From Oscillatoria nigro-viridis PCC 7112 (GTDB lineage Bacteria > Cyanobacteriota > Cyanobacteriia > Cyanobacteriales > Microcoleaceae), in NCBI RefSeq assembly GCF_000317475.1, contig NC_019731.1, positions 1 to 64,000 on the forward strand: a DNA stretch of 64,000 nt, written 5' to 3'. Position 1 is the first letter of the stretch. Every line of letters starts with the position of its first letter. Made by a program: the position numbers and the translations under genes. Shown piece after piece: positions 30,001-39,349 of this stretch. The notes beneath the pieces were generated by a model. That model was not told where the DNA came from. It did no database searches and saw nothing but the letters and a program-made list of their open reading frames with translations.

Positions 30001-30758
30001 TTGTGCAGTTTGCAGATAGAAGATATGAAAAGGGACACCTAGCGCCAATTGAAGATCGCACCAGAACTTTCAAAGACGCTTTATCAACATACATGACCTC
30101 AAATTTACTTCCCTTCCAGCATTATGTAAACAAAACTCCTTGGAAGAATTTTGAGGAAGAAAGTAACAAATTTGTCCAAGGCAACAACGCAGAGCTTTAT
30201 ATTATTGCTGGCGCGACTGGATACAACCTTGACAGAAAACTTCCTGACCCTTATCCAACAGAACATCCATTCCAGAGTCATCCAGATCCGCTTCCCGGAG
30301 TAGTAAAAAATTTAGTTTCACTAAGGGAACAGAACGGAGAATTAATCTTCGATCGAGACCCTTTGGGCAGGATTCGTACAAGAAATGGCGGTAATGAGGG
30401 AATAAACTTTCAATGGCTGACTAACCCAAAACAAATTGGAATTCCGGAGTTTTTCTGGAAGGTTGTCGTCCCCTTGCGCCCTGGTCAGGGAATAGCGGAT
30501 CTTAATGAAGATACACAACCTATTGCTGTCATCATGCCTAATATAGACGCAAGAAAGTTCCCAGATAACCAACTAATATTGGGAAATGACACAACATTAG
30601 ATCTTTCCAGACCGGGTGTGTGGGAAACTTACGCGGTAACAGTCCGCGATGTAGAGCATCTAACGGGTTATAACTTCTTCTCCGGACTTCCTCAAGAACT
30701 TCAGGATGCTATTGAGGAAGACCGCAACACCAACTTTTTCCTCAATCCATCTCCCTAA
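27048..30758 (+). CDS. Giant protein copy 2: orphan C-terminal module with nuclease tip
   Basis: 1236 codons of homology beginning abruptly at DLTPTFQWQFAPGWEDVKEV, equivalent to position 19142 of copy 1. The frame is open upstream to 26874, but that part is the shadow of pentapeptide gene 2, so the true N-terminus is missing. It keeps the hydrolase-like module (VLTHGFTLLPNQSG; GFSRG) almost unchanged to about 28950, then diverges. The C-terminal about 370 residues are a second, different DNA/RNA non-specific endonuclease: RRYEKGHLAPIEDR with catalytic His at codon 30036, TSNLLPFQHYVNKTPW with the metal-binding Asn, and DVEHLTGYNFF. No start codon with ribosome-binding site is seen, so it is probably a silent donor cassette. 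Confidence 0.75.
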   Translation, partial: DLTPTFQWQFAPGWEDVKEVNLFVSTFEQGKGLLPWDKVVDLSDSALLPGFSETQKRELLSKPWNGYDDFNPNRILTATWKKDTNKWYGHDGITPLDQPLNDPANTSTNFTLPQSLTAGQNYNFAVESVSNSGAVTKDFGQFKTLPPVSNSPFSSVSVLTHGFTLLPNQSGIPDSFFQMANKIATVSGNTPENSGLIMRYDKPTGNWIPIDLQGRVITDLTEGLKTSETAYLSTLANNLKAGVFIDGKEIKYLNNNKPLVLLTEWSLDRESVIPDVGFSEGAADALFASMVQLDLALGGKVGEYENNQLQRLYDSQGNLIRQQGDLFNSPMHFMGFSRGTVVNSEIVQRLGTFFPQAGGTSMANRDLQMTTIDPHDFYQPSLNLRLPGFIETNFSDFYEPKIQVWNNVTFADNYYQTVADPNGGTATPNGRSLSQLPQEELDKNPKPAGLNFPKASGDTLGKADREILLGTRNGEPDRINSRIGFTKDDSIGGTHKRAFGWYAGTVDLDLEEVLLQYPHVEASENPQAVNDMLGKMGLPEMFDPNFPAAKPWYDNGNGEGVGEGWFYSVLGGGKEQRQYSPTGRVPVSFDNTLSAGMRGDYAVPTLFNGNFDQFIPNKSVAEDFGRNAISQVLPGWSFHNNSPQVTQGSTSNLLTVENLVDWRQVGSLQKHREKLGYDGSRPNYALELGSDESITHNRFVVPDWGVLRFDLHVPNPGNGKLKVFIKEANADGWTELNSVDLSLADDPHTLNPNDNNQYVRKNAIGYYDFKDGQYSDPYSYKLSYAREGFETFHLDVPNHLRGKPALLKFELEGNSLVYLDDVFFKSAHLKLDNPDNARPDASKNTNNYLIERPQYSLSYNNETKGANWVSWQLNKAWLGDVRRQRITGEPNNPDHPYVEQVPIVSYGNSYGRNYPPGFDDGGLDSNFPQSPDQVRPVDATFSPYDINNGNVVVYPWVPDGLLPANWVRTQGGDYRNNTLYVPGGFVQFADRRYEKGHLAPIEDRTRTFKDALSTYMTSNLLPFQHYVNKTPWKNFEEESNKFVQGNNAELYIIAGATGYNLDRKLPDPYPTEHPFQSHPDPLPGVVKNLVSLREQNGELIFDRDPLGRIRTRNGGNEGINFQWLTNPKQIGIPEFFWKVVVPLRPGQGIADLNEDTQPIAVIMPNIDARKFPDNQLILGNDTTLDLSRPGVWETYAVTVRDVEHLTGYNFFSGLPQELQDAIEEDRNTNFFLNPSP

Positions 30759-30831
30759 TGTGAGACTGAAACTAGCCTGTTATTTTTCTCCTCTTAATCT
30801 CCTGGACGATCGATTACCCTAACAAAAACTG

Positions 30832-30888
30832 TTAGTAGTGTGGAATGTGCGTCCGCAAGAGCCTGCGTCCGCGAACCCACACTACTAA
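30832..30888. terminator. Long hairpin between convergent genes
   Basis: TTAGTAGTGTGG (30832-30843) and CCACACTACTAA (30877-30888) are perfect complements across 33 bases, which themselves hold the direct repeat TGCGTCCGC twice. The distal arm overlaps the stop codon of pentapeptide gene 3. It probably ends transcription from both sides, although there is no U-run; a REP-like or MITE-like repeat is the alternative. Confidence 0.6.
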
Positions 30889-31496
30889 TCAAAATCCGAT
30901 GGCTGGTTGAGCCGTCGGGGACGATCTAACTTTCCGTTTCGCTTAATGAATTCCCAAGCATCTTTGAGGAACTCTCCATCAGGAAGGATGACATTGTTTC
31001 CAGCAATATCGTCTGGATCGAAACCGATGGCTCCCGTCAAATCAACATTCCATATACCCCCACCGTTAGAATCATTCCATATCGCTCCCTCCAGATTAAT
31101 ATTTCTCATGTTACACTCGGAAAAAGTTATGCGATTTAGTTGAGCACCTCGGAAAGTAGCGCCTTCCAAATCGACAGATTTTAAGTAAGCATTTTGCAGG
31201 TTAGCACCATCCAAATACACTCTCCTCCAGTTGGCATTGTGAGACTCAACACGTATCAACTTGGCATCAGACAAATTAGCTCTTTCCAAGTTAACTTCGT
31301 GAAGGATGCTCTCTCTCAAACTAGCCCCGCTCAAATTAGCACCACTCAAATTAGCACCACTCAAATTACTACACTCGAAGTCAATTCCAGGTAAGTTAGC
31401 TCCGCTCAAATCAATCCCGCTCAAGTTAGCTCTACTAAAATACCTTTTTCCGGCAGCATAGCTACTTAGCAAATGCTCGGCAGTTATATCAGTCAT
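30885..31496 (-). CDS. Pentapeptide-repeat protein 3 (candidate immunity protein)
   Basis: 203 aa. MTDITAEHLLSSYAAGKRYF is a diverged version of the cap seen in proteins 1 and 2. About 20 pentapeptides follow (LSGIDLSGANLPGIDFECSN), with the pattern loosening after residue 105 and a short polar tail FIKRNGKLDRPRRLNQPSDF. It is convergent with orphan copy 2, exactly as protein 1 is convergent with copy 1, so each nuclease tip has its own pentapeptide gene at its 3' end. Pentapeptide beta-helices can mimic DNA, which would suit neutralising a nuclease (inference). Confidence 0.85.
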   Translation of the reverse strand: MTDITAEHLLSSYAAGKRYFSRANLSGIDLSGANLPGIDFECSNLSGANLSGANLSGASLRESILHEVNLERANLSDAKLIRVESHNANWRRVYLDGANLQNAYLKSVDLEGATFRGAQLNRITFSECNMRNINLEGAIWNDSNGGGIWNVDLTGAIGFDPDDIAGNNVILPDGEFLKDAWEFIKRNGKLDRPRRLNQPSDFD

Positions 31497-31678
31497 ACTT
31501 TAACACCTCAACTGAATGAAAGTAGAAAAGGAACGTGGTTTGATGTGGGGAAAGCTCCGGTCAAAGCTGCGGTTAATTTAGTGTATTCTCTGGAACGGGG
31601 AGAACTCAATTTAAGCGTTGCCGAAGCTTTGCTGCAAATGCAAGAAGCTCCACTGACTCCGGCAGTAATGAAAAACCC
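31497..31678. other. Unassigned fragment before giant copy 3
   Basis: A frame through here reads KGTWFDVGKAPVKAAVNLVY and LERGELNLSVAEALLQMQEA, which looks like a genuine protein piece, but it has no plausible start and ends in another frame from copy 3. It may be a remnant of a further module cut by recombination. The only ATG-type start (31473) overlaps pentapeptide gene 3 on the other strand. Confidence 0.3.
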
Positions 31679-34322
31679 CCGGCAATTGTCGTTAATTCTC
31701 TCGCTCCCGACCCGCTAATTTCCCACTCAAACTCTAGCGTACAAACCGATTCTCCCATACCGGCACTTTTCTCAACTCCATCAGAAACAGCAGCAGGTAC
31801 AGCACAGATAGCCTCAGTCGAAACAAACGTTTCACCCTCTACTCTTAAATCCACACCAGAAGCAATTTCAAACACTTATAATAGCAATTCAACTCCCACA
31901 GAAACTACCGTCGCCCAGCCCACATATTCTGATACCGAAATTGCGCCCAAACCCGCAGATATATCGAGCGGTTTGCTGCCGTTAGAGGCAGAAGAATCGG
32001 CTCGATTGTTAGACGAAATTGCCAACAGTCAACCTTATTCAACACAGGGTGCAGGCCACTTCCAAAGCAATATCAATACCCCAACAAATCTCTCAATAAC
32101 AACAACAGCCAATTTACCAAGCCCCGGCACTTTCCTTGTAGATAACCAAGGACAAGTCAGATTTGACTATCAGTTTGACGGCGGCTACTTTACTGGCGAA
32201 GTCGGAATTTTCAGCCTAGCCGGAATGTCCGCATTCACACCCGGAACTCCAGAATTCATCGCCGAAGCATCCCGTAGAGTTTTAAGCAATTCCACCGACG
32301 GACATATTGTCATCAGCGACAGTACAGAATCCGCAAAATTCACCGGTGCGATGCCGTTCGACGGGGATTGGGGCAGCGGCGAATATCAGGGTATAAAAAC
32401 CTTCAACATGACACCTGGAGATACCTTTGCCGTGATGTTAGTCCCCAACGCTACAATACAATCATCCCTCCAATCCTCGTATTCGGGAAATTGGTTCCCC
32501 TCACACCGTCCCTTATTCAGTATCGCCACAGCCAATCCCAACGATACCGCTCATCTGCTACAAATAGCCGACATTACCGGCACCGGCAACACCTTCGCCC
32601 TGGAAGATATGTCGCCTCCTAACTCGGACAGAGATTACAATGACCTAATCTTTAAAATTAGTGGCGCAACCGGAAACGCACCGCTGCTAGATACAGTCAT
32701 CAATCCTGACAGAGAATGGCGCAATACGACTCTAGGACAGCAATTGCTCGCCGAAGCCAATCCCCCGAATTCTGACAACAATCCGCCCGTTGTTTCACCA
32801 ACAAGCACTCGGACTTATACAGAATTAGAGACAACTATTTCATTAGACAATCTTGCCACAGATGCAGAGGGCGACCCTCTCACAATTAGCGTCCAGGGTC
32901 CAGTAAACGGCACAGTAATTTTCAATCCCTTAACTAACAAAGCATCCTTTAAACCAGCAACTGGTTTCTCTGGAATTGCCAGCTTTGATTTCCTTGCCAG
33001 CGACGCTTTTGGGAGTTCAACTCCCGCGCGAGTCACAGTCAATGTCAGCGACGTTCCCCTGCTGAATCTAGATTTTGTGAAGCGAAATCCGAGCCTCAAT
33101 GCAGGAGAAAATACGGAATTGATTGTGCTCGGAGACTTTGCCGACCAAAAAGGTGTAGTGCTGCCAGATTCTTATCTAACTTACACTTCAATAAATCCAG
33201 AAGTAGCACCAATAGACGCAGCCGGGAAAGTGACAGGTTTAACCAACGGTACTTCAATTTTGAGCGCAAGTCGCAACAACCTGCAAGCTGTCACCCCAAT
33301 TCGGATTGGGACGATGCCAGCACCCACAACAGACGCTCAATTGCATCAGATACTAGCCGAACTATACGGACTAGACCCATACCCAGATGCCGTCTCCCTA
33401 TCTGTTGGTGCAACCCGAAAACTCTCCCTCGGCTTGAACCCTGGGTTGAGCGAGGTCAACTTAACCGCAGCCAGTACGGGTACGCGCTATTTTAGCAACA
33501 ACAGCAACATCTTGAGGGTCAGTCCCGACGGCACTATTACAGCAGTCGGCGTTGGCGATGCTGCGGTGACTGCGATTTACGGTGCAGCAGAAGCAACAAT
33601 TCCAGTGCGAGTAGAAGCGCCGCGAAGCGGGCCTGCAACCGTGGGGGCTGCTGGCGGCGTCGTCCTCTCAAGCGACGGAGAACTTATGGTGATGATGCCT
33701 CCCGGCGCTTTGAACAGCGATACAAATGTCAGCATTGCCTCAAAAAATCGTTCCGAGTTATCGCTGCCAGTCCCGACTGGATTTGAGTTTGCCGGGGCTT
33801 TTAATTTGAACTTTGGCGATAACTCTCTGGAACAGCCCGTTCAATTAGCGGTGCCAGCACCAGAGGGCTTACCTGCGGGAACTGAGGTCTACTTCATGCG
33901 GAAGGGTGCGTTACCGGATGAAACTGGTGTCTGGAAACCAATCTGGCTTCAAGAAGAATCTGGTGTAGTTGGGGATGACGGCACGATTCGTACCTCTTCG
34001 CCACCCTATCCAGGGGTTGTCAGGCCAGGCGAATATATGGTTGTCTATTCAAGTCCAACTGGCAGTGCCACATTAGTTAAAGGCAAGCTAACCATTAACT
34101 ATGATTTCCCCCTAGCATTTTTTGGCATCATTGACCCCTTGGGGGGTATCGGTCAGTTAATAGATTCAAGCAACTTTGTCACCAATTTTGGGTTTACAGT
34201 TTCTGACGACATCTCTTCAGTCAAAGTAATCGCGATCCCTAAAGTCGGATTGCCAATAGTTACTGAGTTGGGCGTCCAACGAAACTCAAACGGCGTTGCG
34301 ACTTTGGAAGCCAACCTAAATA
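31679..34322 (+). pseudogene. Giant protein copy 3, 5'-truncated, part before the IS
   Basis: In-frame homology to copy 1 begins at about PAIVVNSLAPDPLIS (copy 1 position about 14650) and includes the end of the Ser/Thr-rich part, DUF4114 (SPPNSDRDYNDLIF), the cadherin-like and Big-like domains and the ZU5-like segment (PPGALNSDTN). The stretch 32358-33414 is almost identical to copy 1 at 15321-16378. No start codon with ribosome-binding site exists at the 5' end. Sequence is cut at ATLEANLN by the IS at 34323 (apparent stop at 34331-34333). Deleting the IS and one TAAATA restores the frame into 35993 onward, for 1990 codons in total. Confidence 0.75.
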
Positions 34323-35986
34323 GGGCTTGCTGAATAAGTTAAGAAAAATCACGATCGCAATTGATGGGTGATTCAAGTTCGGCGAAACATAATTTTTTGT
34401 TTTTGTAACTTACCAAGATATAATTTTTGATAATCATTGAACCGTAACCAGGCATTGTTTTCAGAAATCGGCAGAAAAAGATACAAAAAACCCGTCTTAA
34501 CCAGGTAGAAAGGTTCATTACTAAAAAAGTAATAGCAATAGCTGTTTGAGAAGTATTATCAAGTTTTGCCATGACCCGATTCAAGCTGAATCTTCGTTTT
34601 CGCAAGTCCCAAATTTTCCTTCAATCGCATTTCTAATTCTTTCATCTTCTAAGGCTTGTTTTTTTGTTTCTTTGCTCACATTAGCTGGAGGTCTTCCTAA
34701 AGGCGGTCCACTAATTCTAATTCCTCTTTCTTTACACCATGCTCGGTTTTCTCGATTTCGATAAATGCGATCTGCATGGACTGATTCTGGATAGTATCCT
34801 GTGAAAGCATAATACGCTTCTATTTGGGCTTTTAAGTCTCCCGATTCGTTAAAGTTATCCCAACTCATCCGGTCTAAAAATACATATCCTTCAAAGCAAC
34901 TCGCTGATATTTTAGCTCCAAACTCTACTGGTTTCCCCGCTTTTCCTCTGATAATGGGACGGATATGGGGTTGGCTTAAACTTACTATTCTATCCTCTAT
35001 GCTCTGTTTGTTATTTTCAAATAACCAGAGCTGTTGCCTATAAACTTCAGCTACCACTAACAAGGTTTTATATTGCTTTTTATTCAGATTTTCTAGGGTA
35101 GCACCTGACTCGATTAGCTGTTCAATATGAGCTATGTTTCTTTTGATATATTGCAGTTGTTTCTTAATTGCTTGTCTTTTTTTGTTCCGGGTGGGACGTT
35201 TTTGTTTCGCTACTGCTAAGTAGTCTTTTCTGGCTATTTTTCGGTAGGTTCTGGGTTTGTTCTTGATTTTTACTTTGAGAGACTTATAGAGAATGTCGAT
35301 GATTTTTTCGGTATGAACTCTGGCTCGATTTAATAGTCCTAAGTCGGTCGGATAGCTAATGTCGGCTGGGGTACAGGTTGCATCTATGATTAATTTTCCT
35401 TGATTGGGTAACTCATTTTTTGCGTCCGAATCCTTTTTTTTTTCGGTTTTAACTGAGGTGGTTTCAAGCATTTTCTTGACCATTTTTTCGTTCACTTTGT
35501 TAATTAAGTTCGCACTGATTCGTTGCCGAAAGTGAACTAATAGTGATGGGTCAAAGGGTAGTTCATTACTGTAGGTTGATTGACCGATAAAGTATTGTAG
35601 ATATGGGTTTTCGCGAATTTGTTCTACTGTTTCCCGATCGCTAATTCCGAGTTTTTCTTTAATGATCAATGCCCCCAATGCCATCCGAAAGGATTTAGCT
35701 GGTGCGCCCATTTCTGTCGGGAAATTTTCAGCATATTCTGATTCAAATTCTGACCAAGGAATTAGTTCGGCCATTTTTACCCAACGGTTGTCTGCTGACA
35801 ACCTTCCTCCGAAGGGCAGTTCAAACTCGGATGGGGGGCTTGGAGCAAGCTCAGCTTTTCTGTACACAAGCGCAAATGGTGATGCAAGGGTTTTGTGCTA
35901 TTTTACCTGTTTATCTTGCACCTAACTCGCTTGTACCCTCTCTTAACCCTTTTGGTGTAACCTTTTGACACTGATTCAGCAAGCCC
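34323..35986. mobile_element. Insertion sequence, IS5/IS4-superfamily, 1664 bp
   Basis: Terminal inverted repeats GGGCTTGCTGAAT (34323-34335) and ATTCAGCAAGCCC (35974-35986). TAAATA flanks both sides (34317-34322 and 35987-35992) as the target duplication. If the adjoining TA is counted into the repeats they become 15 bp, leaving a shorter duplication. Removing the element plus one TAAATA reunites the giant copy 3 frame. Confidence 0.88.
34581..35867 (-). CDS. DDE transposase of the IS, C-terminus frameshifted
   Basis: 428 aa. DUF772-type N-terminus (MALGALIIKEKLGISDRETV, then PYLQYFIGQ), first catalytic region LIIDATCTPADISYPTDLGL, second at SVHADRIYRNRENRAWCKER, and the Glu in NAIEGKFG. 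The frame then ends ENEDSA, while one base over the family's usual tail continues as LRKRRFSLNRVMAKLDNTSQ (about 34500-34605). So a one-base indel near 34600 removed the C-terminal helix. The catalytic acids are intact but the protein is probably impaired. Confidence 0.8.
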   Translation of the reverse strand: MYRKAELAPSPPSEFELPFGGRLSADNRWVKMAELIPWSEFESEYAENFPTEMGAPAKSFRMALGALIIKEKLGISDRETVEQIRENPYLQYFIGQSTYSNELPFDPSLLVHFRQRISANLINKVNEKMVKKMLETTSVKTEKKKDSDAKNELPNQGKLIIDATCTPADISYPTDLGLLNRARVHTEKIIDILYKSLKVKIKNKPRTYRKIARKDYLAVAKQKRPTRNKKRQAIKKQLQYIKRNIAHIEQLIESGATLENLNKKQYKTLLVVAEVYRQQLWLFENNKQSIEDRIVSLSQPHIRPIIRGKAGKPVEFGAKISASCFEGYVFLDRMSWDNFNESGDLKAQIEAYYAFTGYYPESVHADRIYRNRENRAWCKERGIRISGPPLGRPPANVSKETKKQALEDERIRNAIEGKFGTCENEDSA

Positions 35987-38900
35987 TAAATATACCAACA
36001 CCAGCAGCTTCCAATTCCGCAGCCGCACCTAAACTTCAAGCAGCCTCTCTGAAGTTCAAAGACGAAAACAATCAACCCTTTGAGGGTAACGAACCGATTC
36101 TTTTCCTCAAAGCCAGTAACGTTCTGGCGAACAATTTGGGCGATCCTTTGGGCAGCCGGATCGAAGACTTAGTTGTTAAATTCTACGTTGGCGATCGCGT
36201 TTACGAGCAGGCAGTATTGCCCAACCTTAGCGCAACTTTGGGAGACAACCAGTTTGAAGTGGCAGTTAAAGTACCTAATACTGTAGTTTTGGGCGAGTCT
36301 TACATTTCCTTATCCAGACGGCAGAATCAACTGGTCGATCAGAACCTGACGGAACCAGTGTATGAGGAGATCGAATACAACAGCAATCCCATTTGGCTGG
36401 ACACTGGAACTGAGTATGTTTTTGCAGCGCTAAAAGGTGCTGATGCTGTCGCAGTTTTAGACGGTACCGATCCCGAGTCAGTTGTGGCAGCTTCTAGCAG
36501 TTCTAATTTACTGCTTTCTACCATTCCTGTGGGAGATGAGAAGAGCGACAGCCCGCGAGACTTAGCTGTGACGAGTGACGGAACCCGCGTTTACGTAATC
36601 CTGGAGGAGTCTGGTCGTGTGGCATTGGTCGATCCGATGGTTTTGCAACAGGTGGACACCAAACCAGATACTCCCGGCATCAACCCGATCGATTTGCCTA
36701 GCGGTGCAACGCCTCGGTCAATTGCGATCGACCCCCGCAACCAATACGCCTATATATCTGATAGGAAGCTAGGAAACATTTATGTCCTGGACATCGACCC
36801 CTTCTCCGAAGAATACCATCAGGTCATCCAGACTATCTCCCTAAGCTCAGTAACGGGTGGGTTGAATGAAATAGCTATTAGCAGTGACGGACGCAAGCTC
36901 TTCGCCGCTGCACCAAGCCCCCTAACTAACCAGATTTTCGCGGTGAATATCGATCCTGAAGACCAACCCCTCGATCCAAGCCAGAACCCCCGCAAGTGGC
37001 ATCAGGAGATTGGTGTGGTAAATACTTTTGCTGGGGTGCAGGGAATGGCTGCTACCGTCTATCCGAATCGGATGACGTTTACTAACACCGGTAATGATAG
37101 TAAGGGCTTTGGCGTATTAACAATTACCAACGACGATCCCACTAGCTTTGTCGCTACTGCCAACGATTATGTGGCGCTAAGTTTGGGTGACCCCCTAATG
37201 GGCGGTTCCCTAGATTACTTTGATGTCAATCGGGCGGTGGCTGTCACGGTGATGCGCGATGGGTCCTATGCGTTTGTGGCCGCGAAAAACGACAGTTTGC
37301 AAACCGGAGTAGAAAGCATAGACGGGGTGCAAGCAGGAAGCAATATCGGCATCATTAAAGACCCGTTTGGACCCACTCCGAAACTGGTGGCGGCAACTCG
37401 ACCGATACCAAAAGGGGCAACCACTGATTTGGTACTTTCTAACGATAACAAATACCTCTATGCTTCCTATCCCAGCGAGAGCGGCGGCGGGGGCGTGTAT
37501 GTCTTTGATGTCGAGGAAATTATCAGAACTTTGGAAAATCCAGGAGATTTTAGAATCGACAACCTCGACAGAGGTGTCAAATCGCCTTACTTCAACTCCA
37601 ATCCTGCTGCGAGCCGTCCGGTCAGCTTTAGTAACTTCCAGAGCGTTCCAATTGACGATATTAACCCAGCAATTAGTATCGCTGCTGACTATGGGATTGT
37701 TACGGGGAATTGGCCTGCCAACCAGTTTTTATACGGTGTGTTTGATAGCAAGCACAGTCCGATCGCAACGGCTGGAAGCCCTTGGGGAATGGCAGCAAGC
37801 TTGAGTATCCAAGAAGATGAGAAGGAAAGGTTGCAGGAGCTAAGCCAGAGGCTCGCAGAGCTGGTCGAAATGCGCGATACAGCAGACAATCCCAACGACG
37901 TGGACAAACTTCTTGAAAGACCTATTAGACAACGGGATGGACTGTTAAGAAAAATCTCAGTTGAGGTTCAAAGAGATAAATATGGAGATGAAGTGAATGT
38001 TAGTCCCGTTGAGCTGGAGGGAGGCAGATTAATCTTTGAAATCAACTACGAAAATCTTTTTCAAACTTTTTATGGTAGTAGCTCTGTTGCATGGAATATC
38101 GCACCGCTCGAAAAACGAGCTGTATTCGATATTGGTAGAGAGCTTGCTTCCCAACGAGTAAATTTACCGGCAGGTACTAAGCTCAAGACCATGTTGGGTT
38201 TTGGCGGAACTACCGCTCAAGGGCTTGTTCAACCTTACCCAGGCGATATCGATTATGTGGAAACGTTTGACGTATCCGCTCCCAATGCTCAAAATGCAGC
38301 GAAGGCTATTGTCGATACTCTTATTGAGTTTGTAACACGCAATCAAACAAACCCAAGAGTTGAATTTGACAAGATTATAATCAGAAATTCCGAAGGAGAT
38401 CGCTTAGTATATAAGAGTCTCAGCGAACTTGTAAATAATCGCAGTACAATTTCGGAGGCGTTACAAGGATTAAATGGAACCGATCGGGATTTTATCAATA
38501 CCTTCTGGCGGGCGAAGGTCGATGGAGACCGTTTTATCGGCATTACTAAGGTTTTAGGCATCTCCGCTAAACACGCAACGACGGGAGAGATGCTTTTCTC
38601 TACCCAGCCTTTCTCTGAGGATGCAGAATTTTACCTAATCGAAGAAGATACAAGCATTACAAATCTTCCTTTGGAAACTCGACCGGGGGGAGCGGAGTTT
38701 CAGACTGCCTTTATCCTTAAACAGCCCGAAACATTTCCAAAGGAAAAACTGGGTTGGTATGCCAGTACAATGCGTAAAGAGGTACTCGATCTGGTACTCA
38801 ATAACAAAGAAAACCCGCAATCAGGCTATAAGCCCGATGGCAAATATCTCAAGGCGGCAAAACGCGCATTTAACTATTTCATGGCTCTTGGTAACATGGA

Positions 38901-39318
38901 AGCGATGGAGGCTATCACACCTGTTTTCAGCACCCTACAAGCACAAGTTAACCAGCAAGTTGCTGTCATGGAAGCGATTCTATCTGCTTTGACTACTCAA
39001 GATGTACCTACTCGAATCCTTAGAACATATGATGCTGAAGCAATGCTCAATAACGTTGCAGACATTATCGATAGTCTTCTACCGGGAGTAGGAGGCGAGG
39101 TGAATAAAACACCTGAGCAAATAGCTGCTGAATTAAGAACACTTGCAGCACAGCTTGAAGAAACTTCAGATGGCTTATTGAAACCCAATCAAAACCAAGC
39201 TGATAGGCTGGATGAATTATTAAATTCAGCTAAATCAACGATTAATCGCGGTGTTAGAGAGATGGTTCAACCAATATTGGATACCTACCTAATCAACTAC
39301 CATCAAAACCTCCCATAA
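35987..39318 (+). pseudogene. Giant protein copy 3, part after the IS, with novel NTase-like tip
   Basis: Continues as NIPTPAASNSAAAPK after the IS (the frame is open from 35965). It contains the beta-propeller (YVFAALKGADAVAVLDG; AISIAADYGIV), then departs from copies 1 and 2: there is no hydrolase module. The C-terminal about 520 residues start with a charged helix (QEDEKERLQELSQRLAELVE). At about 38203-38253 they carry G-G-x12-D-I-D-Y within LGFGGTTAQGLVQPYPGDID, the polymerase-beta-type nucleotidyltransferase signature; a later VEFDKIIIRN may give the third acid. The rest is helical. I do not recognise this tip as a named toxin. The TPR gene follows 31 bases later. Confidence 0.7.
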
Positions 39319-39349
39319 AACGTTTCAACCCCAAGCCAATCCTATTACC

